Positions 1-15,000 of a stretch of 64,000 bases of DNA are shown one piece after another. The notes below the pieces were generated by a model. The model did no database searches. It was given only the letters and a program-made list of their open reading frames with translations, and had not been told where the DNA came from. The DNA lies in assembly GCA_949775045.1 (NCBI GenBank), contig CATKSA010000188.1, forward strand, positions 21,736 through 85,735, written 5' to 3'. Position 1 is the first letter of the stretch; each line of letters opens with the position of its first letter. The stretch is from Metridium senile (taxonomy: Eukaryota; Cnidaria; Anthozoa; Actiniaria; Metridiidae). A program made the position numbers and the translations under genes.

Positions 1-3000
1 AGTGCAGTCTGTATGGTTTGTTTTTTTCTGTTTGAACTAGCTGTGGGGAATTGGAAAACAGAGCGATCTGTGATCAATTGGCCCTAGTTAATCAATTGAC
101 TAAATGCTAAAATGGACTGTTTCAGAATGTTTTAAACTCTCACGTCTGGGGCTGTGCACAGGACTTCAGCGTGCAATTGCGGCCTTGCCTTGGAGGTGTG
201 GGCCATTAGAACTGCTTGCAGTGGCAGTGTTTGACAGCTTGGATTTTAACTTTGCTTAAATTGCTTTTCAGCGTCAATTGGTGTTCACGACAGTACAGTG
301 CAGTTGCATGCCGTACGACGTGTTGAATCATTGCAGGTAATGAATGAATTATATTATACTGTAGACCTGCAGGTCTGTTTAGTAATGATTATGATGTCAA
401 AGTTTCTCTATGTATAGTGCAGTCTGTATGGTTTGTTTTTTTCTGTTTGAACTAGCTGTGGGGAATTGGAAAACAGAGCGATCTGTGATCAATTGGCCCT
501 AGTTAATCAATTGACTAAATGCTAAAATGGACTGTTTCAGAATGTTTTAAACTCTCACGTCTGGGGCTGTGCACAGGACTTCAGCGTGCAATTGCGGCCT
601 TGCCTTGGAGGTGTGGGCCATTAGAACTGCTTGCAGTGGCAGTGTTTGACAGCTTGGATTTTAACTTTGCTTAAATTGCTTTTCAGCGTCAATTGGTGTT
701 CACGACAGTACAGTGCAGTTGCATGCCGTACGACGTGTTGAATCATTGCAGGTAATGAATGAATTATATTATACTGTAGACCTGCAGGTCTGTTTAGTAA
801 TGATTATGATGTCAAAGTTTCTCTATGTATAGTGCAGTCTGTATGGTTTGTTTTTTTCTGTTTGAACTAGCTGTGGGGAATTGGAAAACAGAGCGATCTG
901 TGATCAATTGGCCCTAGTTAATCAATTGACTAAATGCTAAAATGGACTGTTTCAGAATGTTTTAAACTCTCACGTCTGGGGCTGTGCACAGGACTTCAGC
1001 GTGCAATTGCGGCCTTGCCTTGGAGGTGTGGGCCATTAGAACTGCTTGCAGTGGCAGTGTTTGACAGCTTGGATTTTAACTTTGCTTAAATTGCTTTTCA
1101 GCGTCAATTGGTGTTCACGACAGTACAGTGCAGTTGCATGCCGTACGACGTGTTGAATCATTGCAGGTAATGAATGAATTATATTATACTGTAGACCTGC
1201 AGGTCTGTTTAGTAATGATTATGATGTCAAAGTTTCTCTATGTATAGTGCAGTCTGTATGGTTTGTTTTTTTCTGTTTGAACTAGCTGTGGGGAATTGGA
1301 AAACAGAGCGATCTGTGATCAATTGGCCCTAGTTAATCAATTGACTAAATGCTAAAATGGACTGTTTCAGAATGTTTTAAACTCTCACGTCTGGGGCTGT
1401 GCACAGGACTTCAGCGTGCAATTGCGGCCTTGCCTTGGAGGTGTGGGCCATTAGAACTGCTTGCAGTGGCAGTGTTTGACAGCTTGGATTTTAACTTTGC
1501 TTAAATTGCTTTTCAGCGTCAATTGGTGTTCACGACAGTACAGTGCAGTTGCATGCCGTACGACGTGTTGAATCATTGCAGGTAATGAATGAATTATATT
1601 ATACTGTAGACCTGCAGGTCTGTTTAGTAATGATTATGATGTCAAAGTTTCTCTATGTATAGTGCAGTCTGTATGGTTTGTTTTTTTCTGTTTGAACTAG
1701 CTGTGGGGAATTGGAAAACAGAGCGATCTGTGATCAATTGGCCCTAGTTAATCAATTGACTAAATGCTAAAATGGACTGTTTCAGAATGTTTTAAACTCT
1801 CACGTCTGGGGCTGTGCACAGGACTTCAGCGTGCAATTGCGGCCTTGCCTTGGAGGTGTGGGCCATTAGAACTGCTTGCAGTGGCAGTGTTTGACAGCTT
1901 GGATTTTAACTTTGCTTAAATTGCTTTTCAGCGTCAATTGGTGTTCACGACAGTACAGTGCAGTTGCATGCCGTACGACGTGTTGAATCATTGCAGGTAA
2001 TGAATGAATTATATTATACTGTAGACCTGCAGGTCTGTTTAGTAATGATTATGATGTCAAAGTTTCTCTATGTATAGTGCAGTCTGTATGGTTTGTTTTT
2101 TCTGTTTGAACTAGCTGTGGGGAATTGGAAAACAGAGCGATCTGTGATCAATTGGCCCTAGTTAATCAATTGACTAAATGCTAAAATGGACTGTTTCAGA
2201 ATGTTTTAAACTCTCACGTCTGGGGCTGTGCACAGGACTTCAGCGTGCAATTGCGGCCTTGCCTTGGAGGTGTGGGCCATTAGAACTGCTTGCAGTGGCA
2301 GTGTTTGACAGCTTGGATTTTAACTTTGCTTAAATTGCTTTTCAGCGTCAATTGGTGTTCACGACAGTACAGTGCAGTTGCATGCCGTACGACGTGTTGA
2401 ATCATTGCAGGTAATGAATGAATTATATTATACTGTAGACCTGCAGGTCTGTTTAGTAATGATTATGATGTCAAAGTTTCTCTATGTATAGTGCAGTCTG
2501 TATGGTTTGTTTTTTTCTGTTTGAACTAGCTGTGGGGAATTGGAAAACAGAGCGATCTGTGATCAATTGGCCCTAGTTAATCAATTGACTAAATGCTAAA
2601 ATGGACTGTTTCAGAATGTTTTAAACTCTCACGTCTGGGGCTGTGCACAGGACTTCAGCGTGCAATTGCGGCCTTGCCTTGGAGGTGTGGGCCATTAGAA
2701 CTGCTTGCAGTGGCAGTGTTTGACAGCTTGGATTTTAACTTTGCTTAAATTGCTTTTCAGCGTCAATTGGTGTTCACGACAGTACAGTGCAGTTGCATGC
2801 CGTACGACGTGTTGAATCATTGCAGGTAATGAATGAATTATATTATACTGTAGACCTGCAGGTCTGTTTAGTAATGATTATGATGTCAAAGTTTCTCTAT
2901 GTATAGTGCAGTCTGTATGGTTTGTTTTTTTCTGTTTGAACTAGCTGTGGGGAATTGGAAAACAGAGCGATCTGTGATCAATTGGCCCTAGTTAATCAAT

Positions 3001-6000
3001 TGACTAAATGCTAAAATGGACTGTTTCAGAATGTTTTAAACTCTCACGTCTGGGGCTGTGCACAGGACTTCAGCGTGCAATTGCGGCCTTGCCTTGGAGG
3101 TGTGGGCCATTAGAACTGCTTGCAGTGGCAGTGTTTGACAGCTTGGATTTTAACTTTGCTTAAATTGCTTTTCAGCGTCAATTGGTGTTCACGACAGTAC
3201 AGTGCAGTTGCATGCCGTACGACGTGTTGAATCATTGCAGGTAATGAATGAATTATATTATACTGTAGACCTGCAGGTCTGTTTAGTAATGATTATGATG
3301 TCAAAGTTTCTCTATGTATAGTGCAGTCTGTATGGTTTGTTTTTTTCTGTTTGAACTAGCTGTGGGGAATTGGAAAACAGAGCGATCTGTGATCAATTGG
3401 CCCTAGTTAATCAATTGACTAAATGCTAAAATGGACTGTTTCAGAATGTTTTAAACTCTCACGTCTGGGGCTGTGCACAGGACTTCAGCGTGCAATTGCG
3501 GCCTTGCCTTGGAGGTGTGGGCCATTAGAACTGCTTGCAGTGGCAGTGTTTGACAGCTTGGATTTTAACTTTGCTTAAATTGCTTTTCAGCGTCAATTGG
3601 TGTTCACGACAGTACAGTGCAGTTGCATGCCGTACGACGTGTTGAATCATTGCAGGTAATGAATGAATTATATTATACTGTAGACCTGCAGGTCTGTTTA
3701 GTAATGATTATGATGTCAAAGTTTCTCTATGTATAGTGCAGTCTGTATGGTTTGTTTTTTCTGTTTGAACTAGCTGTGGGGAATTGGAAAACAGAGCGAT
3801 CTGTGATCAATTGGCCCTAGTTAATCAATTGACTAAATGCTAAAATGGACTGTTTCAGAATGTTTTAAACTCTCACGTCTGGGGCTGTGCACAGGACTTC
3901 AGCGTGCAATTGCGGCCTTGCCTTGGAGGTGTGGGCCATTAGAACTGCTTGCAGTGGCAGTGTTTGACAGCTTGGATTTTAACTTTGCTTAAATTGCTTT
4001 TCAGCGTCAATTGGTGTTCACGACAGTACAGTGCAGTTGCATGCCGTACGACGTGTTGAATCATTGCAGGTAATGAATGAATTATATTATACTGTAGACC
4101 TGCAGGTCTGTTTAGTAATGATTATGATGTCAAAGTTTCTCTATGTATAGTGCAGTCTGTATGGTTTGTTTTTTTCTGTTTGAACTAGCTGTGGGGAATT
4201 GGAAAACAGAGCGATCTGTGATCAATTGGCCCTAGTTAATCAATTGACTAAATGCTAAAATGGACTGTTTCAGAATGTTTTAAACTCTCACGTCTGGGGC
4301 TGTGCACAGGACTTCAGCGTGCAATTGCGGCCTTGCCTTGGAGGTGTGGGCCATTAGAACTGCTTGCAGTGGCAGTGTTTGACAGCTTGGATTTTAACTT
4401 TGCTTAAATTGCTTTTCAGCGTCAATTGGTGTTCACGACAGTACAGTGCAGTTGCATGCCGTACGACGTGTTGAATCATTGCAGGTAATGAATGAATTAT
4501 ATTATACTGTAGACCTGCAGGTCTGTTTAGTAATGATTATGATGTCAAAGTTTCTCTATGTATAGTGCAGTCTGTATGGTTTGTTTTTTCTGTTTGAACT
4601 AGCTGTGGGGAATTGGAAAACAGAGCGATCTGTGATCAATTGGCCCTAGTTAATCAATTGACTAAATGCTAAAATGGACTGTTTCAGAATGTTTTAAACT
4701 CTCACGTCTGGGGCTGTGCACAGGACTTCAGCGTGCAATTGCGGCCTTGCCTTGGAGGTGTGGGCCATTAGAACTGCTTGCAGTGGCAGTGTTTGACAGC
4801 TTGGATTTTAACTTTGCTTAAATTGCTTTTCAGCGTCAATTGGTGTTCACGACAGTACAGTGCAGTTGCATGCCGTACGACGTGTTGAATCATTGCAGGT
4901 AATGAATGAATTATATTATACTGTAGACCTGCAGGTCTGTTTAGTAATGATTATGATGTCAAAGTTTCTCTATGTATAGTGCAGTCTGTATGGTTTGTTT
5001 TTTTCTGTTTGAACTAGCTGTGGGGAATTGGAAAACAGAGCGATCTGTGATCAATTGGCCCTAGTTAATCAATTGACTAAATGCTAAAATGGACTGTTTC
5101 AGAATGTTTTAAACTCTCACGTCTGGGGCTGTGCACAGGACTTCAGCGTGCAATTGCGGCCTTGCCTTGGAGGTGTGGGCCATTAGAACTGCTTGCAGTG
5201 GCAGTGTTTGACAGCTTGGATTTTAACTTTGCTTAAATTGCTTTTCAGCGTCAATTGGTGTTCACGACAGTACAGTGCAGTTGCATGCCGTACGACGTGT
5301 TGAATCATTGCAGGTAATGAATGAATTATATTATACTGTAGACCTGCAGGTCTGTTTAGTAATGATTATGATGTCAAAGTTTCTCTATGTATAGTGCAGT
5401 CTGTATGGTTTGTTTTTTTCTGTTTGAACTAGCTGTGGGGAATTGGAAAACAGAGCGATCTGTGATCAATTGGCCCTAGTTAATCAATTGACTAAATGCT
5501 AAAATGGACTGTTTCAGAATGTTTTAAACTCTCACGTCTGGGGCTGTGCACAGGACTTCAGCGTGCAATTGCGGCCTTGCCTTGGAGGTGTGGGCCATTA
5601 GAACTGCTTGCAGTGGCAGTGTTTGACAGCTTGGATTTTAACTTTGCTTAAATTGCTTTTCAGCGTCAATTGGTGTTCACGACAGTACAGTGCAGTTGCA
5701 TGCCGTACGACGTGTTGAATCATTGCAGGTAATGAATGAATTATATTATACTGTAGACCTGCAGGTCTGTTTAGTAATGATTATGATGTCAAAGTTTCTC
5801 TATGTATAGTGCAGTCTGTATGGTTTGTTTTTTCTGTTTGAACTAGCTGTGGGGAATTGGAAAACAGAGCGATCTGTGATCAATTGGCCCTAGTTAATCA
5901 ATTGACTAAATGCTAAAATGGACTGTTTCAGAATGTTTTAAACTCTCACGTCTGGGGCTGTGCACAGGACTTCAGCGTGCAATTGCGGCCTTGCCTTGGA

Positions 6001-9000
6001 GGTGTGGGCCATTAGAACTGCTTGCAGTGGCAGTGTTTGACAGCTTGGATTTTAACTTTGCTTAAATTGCTTTTCAGCGTCAATTGGTGTTCACGACAGT
6101 ACAGTGCAGTTGCATGCCGTACGACGTGTTGAATCATTGCAGGTAATGAATGAATTATATTATACTGTAGACCTGCAGGTCTGTTTAGTAATGATTATGA
6201 TGTCAAAGTTTCTCTATGTATAGTGCAGTCTGTATGGTTTGTTTTTTCTGTTTGAACTAGCTGTGGGGAATTGGAAAACAGAGCGATCTGTGATCAATTG
6301 GCCCTAGTTAATCAATTGACTAAATGCTAAAATGGACTGTTTCAGAATGTTTTAAACTCTCACGTCTGGGGCTGTGCACAGGACTTCAGCGTGCAATTGC
6401 GGCCTTGCCTTGGAGGTGTGGGCCATTAGAACTGCTTGCAGTGGCAGTGTTTGACAGCTTGGATTTTAACTTTGCTTAAATTGCTTTTCAGCGTCAATTG
6501 GTGTTCACGACAGTACAGTGCAGTTGCATGCCGTACGACGTGTTGAATCATTGCAGGTAATGAATGAATTATATTATACTGTAGACCTGCAGGTCTGTTT
6601 AGTAATGATTATGATGTCAAAGTTTCTCTATGTATAGTGCAGTCTGTATGGTTTGTTTTTTCTGTTTGAACTAGCTGTGGGGAATTGGAAAACAGAGCGA
6701 TCTGTGATCAATTGGCCCTAGTTAATCAATTGACTAAATGCTAAAATGGACTGTTTCAGAATGTTTTAAACTCTCACGTCTGGGGCTGTGCACAGGACTT
6801 CAGCGTGCAATTGCGGCCTTGCCTTGGAGGTGTGGGCCATTAGAACTGCTTGCAGTGGCAGTGTTTGACAGCTTGGATTTTAACTTTGCTTAAATTGCTT
6901 TTCAGCGTCAATTGGTGTTCACGACAGTACAGTGCAGTTGCATGCCGTACGACGTGTTGAATCATTGCAGGTAATGAATGAATTATATTATACTGTAGAC
7001 CTGCAGGTCTGTTTAGTAATGATTATGATGTCAAAGTTTCTCTATGTATAGTGCAGTCTGTATGGTTTGTTTTTTCTGTTTGAACTAGCTGTGGGGAATT
7101 GGAAAACAGAGCGATCTGTGATCAATTGGCCCTAGTTAATCAATTGACTAAATGCTAAAATGGACTGTTTCAGAATGTTTTAAACTCTCACGTCTGGGGC
7201 TGTGCACAGGACTTCAGCGTGCAATTGCGGCCTTGCCTTGGAGGTGTGGGCCATTAGAACTGCTTGCAGTGGCAGTGTTTGACAGCTTGGATTTTAACTT
7301 TGCTTAAATTGCTTTTCAGCGTCAATTGGTGTTCACGACAGTACAGTGCAGTTGCATGCCGTACGACGTGTTGAATCATTGCAGGTAATGAATGAATTAT
7401 ATTATACTGTAGACCTGCAGGTCTGTTTAGTAATGATTATGATGTCAAAGTTTCTCTATGTATAGTGCAGTCTGTATGGTTTGTTTTTTTCTGTTTGAAC
7501 TAGCTGTGGGGAATTGGAAAACAGAGCGATCTGTGATCAATTGGCCCTAGTTAATCAATTGACTAAATGCTAAAATGGACTGTTTCAGAATGTTTTAAAC
7601 TCTCACGTCTGGGGCTGTGCACAGGACTTCAGCGTGCAATTGCGGCCTTGCCTTGGAGGTGTGGGCCATTAGAACTGCTTGCAGTGGCAGTGTTTGACAG
7701 CTTGGATTTTAACTTTGCTTAAATTGCTTTTCAGCGTCAATTGGTGTTCACGACAGTACAGTGCAGTTGCATGCCGTACGACGTGTTGAATCATTGCAGG
7801 TAATGAATGAATTATATTATACTGTAGACCTGCAGGTCTGTTTAGTAATGATTATGATGTCAAAGTTTCTCTATGTATAGTGCAGTCTGTATGGTTTGTT
7901 TTTTCTGTTTGAACTAGCTGTGGGGAATTGGAAAACAGAGCGATCTGTGATCAATTGGCCCTAGTTAATCAATTGACTAAATGCTAAAATGGACTGTTTC
8001 AGAATGTTTTAAACTCTCACGTCTGGGGCTGTGCACAGGACTTCAGCGTGCAATTGCGGCCTTGCCTTGGAGGTGTGGGCCATTAGAACTGCTTGCAGTG
8101 GCAGTGTTTGACAGCTTGGATTTTAACTTTGCTTAAATTGCTTTTCAGCGTCAATTGGTGTTCACGACAGTACAGTGCAGTTGCATGCCGTACGACGTGT
8201 TGAATCATTGCAGGTAATGAATGAATTATATTATACTGTAGACCTGCAGGTCTGTTTAGTAATGATTATGATGTCAAAGTTTCTCTATGTATAGTGCAGT
8301 CTGTATGGTTTGTTTTTTCTGTTTGAACTAGCTGTGGGGAATTGGAAAACAGAGCGATCTGTGATCAATTGGCCCTAGTTAATCAATTGACTAAATGCTA
8401 AAATGGACTGTTTCAGAATGTTTTAAACTCTCACGTCTGGGGCTGTGCACAGGACTTCAGCGTGCAATTGCGGCCTTGCCTTGGAGGTGTGGGCCATTAG
8501 AACTGCTTGCAGTGGCAGTGTTTGACAGCTTGGATTTTAACTTTGCTTAAATTGCTTTTCAGCGTCAATTGGTGTTCACGACAGTACAGTGCAGTTGCAT
8601 GCCGTACGACGTGTTGAATCATTGCAGGTAATGAATGAATTATATTATACTGTAGACCTGCAGGTCTGTTTAGTAATGATTATGATGTCAAAGTTTCTCT
8701 ATGTATAGTGCAGTCTGTATGGTTTGTTTTTTCTGTTTGAACTAGCTGTGGGGAATTGGAAAACAGAGCGATCTGTGATCAATTGGCCCTAGTTAATCAA
8801 TTGACTAAATGCTAAAATGGACTGTTTCAGAATGTTTTAAACTCTCACGTCTGGGGCTGTGCACAGGACTTCAGCGTGCAATTGCGGCCTTGCCTTGGAG
8901 GTGTGGGCCATTAGAACTGCTTGCAGTGGCAGTGTTTGACAGCTTGGATTTTAACTTTGCTTAAATTGCTTTTCAGCGTCAATTGGTGTTCACGACAGTA

Positions 9001-12000
9001 CAGTGCAGTTGCATGCCGTACGACGTGTTGAATCATTGCAGGTAATGAATGAATTATATTATACTGTAGACCTGCAGGTCTGTTTAGTAATGATTATGAT
9101 GTCAAAGTTTCTCTATGTATAGTGCAGTCTGTATGGTTTGTTTTTTTCTGTTTGAACTAGCTGTGGGGAATTGGAAAACAGAGCGATCTGTGATCAATTG
9201 GCCCTAGTTAATCAATTGACTAAATGCTAAAATGGACTGTTTCAGAATGTTTTAAACTCTCACGTCTGGGGCTGTGCACAGGACTTCAGCGTGCAATTGC
9301 GGCCTTGCCTTGGAGGTGTGGGCCATTAGAACTGCTTGCAGTGGCAGTGTTTGACAGCTTGGATTTTAACTTTGCTTAAATTGCTTTTCAGCGTCAATTG
9401 GTGTTCACGACAGTACAGTGCAGTTGCATGCCGTACGACGTGTTGAATCATTGCAGGTAATGAATGAATTATATTATACTGTAGACCTGCAGGTCTGTTT
9501 AGTAATGATTATGATGTCAAAGTTTCTCTATGTATAGTGCAGTCTGTATGGTTTGTTTTTTTCTGTTTGAACTAGCTGTGGGGAATTGGAAAACAGAGCG
9601 ATCTGTGATCAATTGGCCCTAGTTAATCAATTGACTAAATGCTAAAATGGACTGTTTCAGAATGTTTTAAACTCTCACGTCTGGGGCTGTGCACAGGACT
9701 TCAGCGTGCAATTGCGGCCTTGCCTTGGAGGTGTGGGCCATTAGAACTGCTTGCAGTGGCAGTGTTTGACAGCTTGGATTTTAACTTTGCTTAAATTGCT
9801 TTTCAGCGTCAATTGGTGTTCACGACAGTACAGTGCAGTTGCATGCCGTACGACGTGTTGAATCATTGCAGGTAATGAATGAATTATATTATACTGTAGA
9901 CCTGCAGGTCTGTTTAGTAATGATTATGATGTCAAAGTTTCTCTATGTATAGTGCAGTCTGTATGGTTTGTTTTTTCTGTTTGAACTAGCTGTGGGGAAT
10001 TGGAAAACAGAGCGATCTGTGATCAATTGGCCCTAGTTAATCAATTGACTAAATGCTAAAATGGACTGTTTCAGAATGTTTTAAACTCTCACGTCTGGGG
10101 CTGTGCACAGGACTTCAGCGTGCAATTGCGGCCTTGCCTTGGAGGTGTGGGCCATTAGAACTGCTTGCAGTGGCAGTGTTTGACAGCTTGGATTTTAACT
10201 TTGCTTAAATTGCTTTTCAGCGTCAATTGGTGTTCACGACAGTACAGTGCAGTTGCATGCCGTACGACGTGTTGAATCATTGCAGGTAATGAATGAATTA
10301 TATTATACTGTAGACCTGCAGGTCTGTTTAGTAATGATTATGATGTCAAAGTTTCTCTATGTATAGTGCAGTCTGTATGGTTTGTTTTTTTCTGTTTGAA
10401 CTAGCTGTGGGGAATTGGAAAACAGAGCGATCTGTGATCAATTGGCCCTAGTTAATCAATTGACTAAATGCTAAAATGGACTGTTTCAGAATGTTTTAAA
10501 CTCTCACGTCTGGGGCTGTGCACAGGACTTCAGCGTGCAATTGCGGCCTTGCCTTGGAGGTGTGGGCCATTAGAACTGCTTGCAGTGGCAGTGTTTGACA
10601 GCTTGGATTTTAACTTTGCTTAAATTGCTTTTCAGCGTCAATTGGTGTTCACGACAGTACAGTGCAGTTGCATGCCGTACGACGTGTTGAATCATTGCAG
10701 GTAATGAATGAATTATATTATACTGTAGACCTGCAGGTCTGTTTAGTAATGATTATGATGTCAAAGTTTCTCTATGTATAGTGCAGTCTGTATGGTTTGT
10801 TTTTTTCTGTTTGAACTAGCTGTGGGGAATTGGAAAACAGAGCGATCTGTGATCAATTGGCCCTAGTTAATCAATTGACTAAATGCTAAAATGGACTGTT
10901 TCAGAATGTTTTAAACTCTCACGTCTGGGGCTGTGCACAGGACTTCAGCGTGCAATTGCGGCCTTGCCTTGGAGGTGTGGGCCATTAGAACTGCTTGCAG
11001 TGGCAGTGTTTGACAGCTTGGATTTTAACTTTGCTTAAATTGCTTTTCAGCGTCAATTGGTGTTCACGACAGTACAGTGCAGTTGCATGCCGTACGACGT
11101 GTTGAATCATTGCAGGTAATGAATGAATTATATTATACTGTAGACCTGCAGGTCTGTTTAGTAATGATTATGATGTCAAAGTTTCTCTATGTATAGTGCA
11201 GTCTGTATGGTTTGTTTTTTTCTGTTTGAACTAGCTGTGGGGAATTGGAAAACAGAGCGATCTGTGATCAATTGGCCCTAGTTAATCAATTGACTAAATG
11301 CTAAAATGGACTGTTTCAGAATGTTTTAAACTCTCACGTCTGGGGCTGTGCACAGGACTTCAGCGTGCAATTGCGGCCTTGCCTTGGAGGTGTGGGCCAT
11401 TAGAACTGCTTGCAGTGGCAGTGTTTGACAGCTTGGATTTTAACTTTGCTTAAATTGCTTTTCAGCGTCAATTGGTGTTCACGACAGTACAGTGCAGTTG
11501 CATGCCGTACGACGTGTTGAATCATTGCAGGTAATGAATGAATTATATTATACTGTAGACCTGCAGGTCTGTTTAGTAATGATTATGATGTCAAAGTTTC
11601 TCTATGTATAGTGCAGTCTGTATGGTTTGTTTTTTCTGTTTGAACTAGCTGTGGGGAATTGGAAAACAGAGCGATCTGTGATCAATTGGCCCTAGTTAAT
11701 CAATTGACTAAATGCTAAAATGGACTGTTTCAGAATGTTTTAAACTCTCACGTCTGGGGCTGTGCACAGGACTTCAGCGTGCAATTGCGGCCTTGCCTTG
11801 GAGGTGTGGGCCATTAGAACTGCTTGCAGTGGCAGTGTTTGACAGCTTGGATTTTAACTTTGCTTAAATTGCTTTTCAGCGTCAATTGGTGTTCACGACA
11901 GTACAGTGCAGTTGCATGCCGTACGACGTGTTGAATCATTGCAGGTAATGAATGAATTATATTATACTGTAGACCTGCAGGTCTGTTTAGTAATGATTAT

Positions 12001-15000
12001 GATGTCAAAGTTTCTCTATGTATAGTGCAGTCTGTATGGTTTGTTTTTTTCTGTTTGAACTAGCTGTGGGGAATTGGAAAACAGAGCGATCTGTGATCAA
12101 TTGGCCCTAGTTAATCAATTGACTAAATGCTAAAATGGACTGTTTCAGAATGTTTTAAACTCTCACGTCTGGGGCTGTGCACAGGACTTCAGCGTGCAAT
12201 TGCGGCCTTGCCTTGGAGGTGTGGGCCATTAGAACTGCTTGCAGTGGCAGTGTTTGACAGCTTGGATTTTAACTTTGCTTAAATTGCTTTTCAGCGTCAA
12301 TTGGTGTTCACAGACAGTACAGTGCAGTTGCATGCCGTACGACGTGTTGAATCATTGCAGGTAATGAATGAATTATATTATACTGTAGACCTGCAGGTCT
12401 GTTTAGTAATGATTATGATGTCAAAGTTTCTCTATGTATAGTGCAGTCTGTATGGTTTGTTTTTTTCTGTTTGAACTAGCTGTGGGGAATTGGAAAACAG
12501 AAGAGCGATCTGTGATCAATTGGCCCTAGTTAATCAATTGACTAAATGCTAAAATGGACTGTTTCAGAATGTTTTAAACTCTCACGTCTGGGGCTGTGCA
12601 CAGGACTTCAGCGTGCAATTGCGGCCTTGCCTTGGAGGTGTGGGCCATTAGAACTGCTTGCAGTGGCAGTGTTTGACAGCTTGGATTTTAACTTTGCTTA
12701 AATTGCTTTTCAGCGTCAATTGGTGTTCACGACAGTACAGTGCAGTTGCATGCCGTACGACGTGTTGAATCATTGCAGGTAATGAATGAATTATATTATA
12801 CTGTAGACCTGCAGGTCTGTTTAGTAATGATTATGATGTCAAAGTTTCTCTATGTATAGTGCAGTCTGTATGGTTTGTTTTTTTCTGTTTGAACTAGCTG
12901 TGGCGGAATTGGAAAACAGAGCGATCTGTGATCAATTGGCCCTAGTTAATCAATTGACTAAATGCTAAAATGGACTGTTTCAGAATGTTTTAAACTCTCA
13001 CGTCTGGGGCTGTGCACAGGACTTCAGCGTGCAATTGCGGCCTTGCCTTGGAGGTGTGGGCCATTAGAACTGCTTGCAGTGGCAGTGTTTGACAGCTTGG
13101 ATTTTAACTTTGCTTAAATTGCTTTTCAGCGTCAATTGGTGTTCACGACAGTACAGTGCAGTTGCATGCCGTACGACGTGTTGAATCATTGCAGGTAATG
13201 AATGAATTATATTATACTGTAGACCTGCAGGTCTGTTTAGTAATGATTATGATGTCAAAGTTTCTCTATGTATAGTGCAGTCTGTATGGTTTGTTTTTTT
13301 CTGTTTGAACTAGCTGTGGGGAATTGGAAAACAGAGCGATCTGTGATCAATTGGCCCTAGTTAATCAATTGACTAAATGCTAAAATGGACTGTTTCAGAA
13401 TGTTTTAAACTCTCACGTCTGGGGCTGTGCACAGGACTTCAGCGTGCAATTGCGGCCTTGCCTTGGAGGTGTGGGCCATTAGAACTGCTTGCAGTGGCAG
13501 TGTTTGACAGCTTGGATTTTAACTTTGCTTAAATTGCTTTTCAGCGTCAATTGGTGTTCACGACAGTACAGTGCAGTTGCATGCCGTACGACGTGTTGAA
13601 TCATTGCAGGTAATGAATGAATTATATTATACTGTAGACCTGCAGGTCTGTTTAGTAATGATTATGATGTCAAAGTTTCTCTATGTATAGTGCAGTCTGT
13701 ATGGTTTGTTTTTTCTGTTTGAACTAGCTGTGGGGAATTGGAAAACAGAGCGATCTGTGATCAATTGGCCCTAGTTAATCAATTGACTAAATGCTAAAAT
13801 GGACTGTTTCAGAATGTTTTAAACTCTCACGTCTGGGGCTGTGCACAGGACTTCAGCGTGCAATTGCGGCCTTGCCTTGGAGGTGTGGGCCATTAGAACT
13901 GCTTGCAGTGGCAGTGTTTGACAGCTTGGATTTTAACTTTGCTTAAATTGCTTTTCAGCGTCAATTGGTGTTCACGACAGTACAGTGCAGTTGCATGCCG
14001 TACGACGTGTTGAATCATTGCAGGTAATGAATGAATTATATTATACTGTAGACCTGCAGGTCTGTTTAGTAATGATTATGATGTCAAAGTTTCTCTATGT
14101 ATAGTGCAGTCTGTATGGTTTGTTTTTTTCTGTTTGAACTAGCTGTGGGGAATTGGAAAACAGAGCGATCTGTGATCAATTGGCCCTAGTTAATCAATTG
14201 ACTAAATGCTAAAATGGACTGTTTCAGAATGTTTTAAACTCTCACGTCTGGGGCTGTGCACAGGACTTCAGCGTGCAATTGCGGCCTTGCCTTGGAGGTG
14301 TGGGCCATTAGAACTGCTTGCAGTGGCAGTGTTTGACAGCTTGGATTTTAACTTTGCTTAAATTGCTTTTCAGCGTCAATTGGTGTTCACGACAGTACAG
14401 TGCAGTTGCATGCCGTACGACGTGTTGAATCATTGCAGGTAATGAATGAATTATATTATACTGTAGACCTGCAGGTCTGTTTAGTAATGATTATGATGTC
14501 AAAGTTTCTCTATGTATAGTGCAGTCTGTATGGTTTGTTTTTTCTGTTTGAACTAGCTGTGGGGAATTGGAAAACAGAGCGATCTGTGATCAATTGGCCC
14601 TAGTTAATCAATTGACTAAATGCTAAAATGGACTGTTTCAGAATGTTTTAAACTCTCACGTCTGGGGCTGTGCACAGGACTTCAGCGTGCAATTGCGGCC
14701 TTGCCTTGGAGGTGTGGGCCATTAGAACTGCTTGCAGTGGCAGTGTTTGACAGCTTGGATTTTAACTTTGCTTAAATTGCTTTTCAGCGTCAATTGGTGT
14801 TCACGACAGTACAGTGCAGTTGCATGCCGTACGACGTGTTGAATCATTGCAGGTAATGAATGAATTATATTATACTGTAGACCTGCAGGTCTGTTTAGTA
14901 ATGATTATGATGTCAAAGTTTCTCTATGTATAGTGCAGTCTGTATGGTTTGTTTTTTCTGTTTGAACTAGCTGTGGGGAATTGGAAAACAGAGCGATCTG

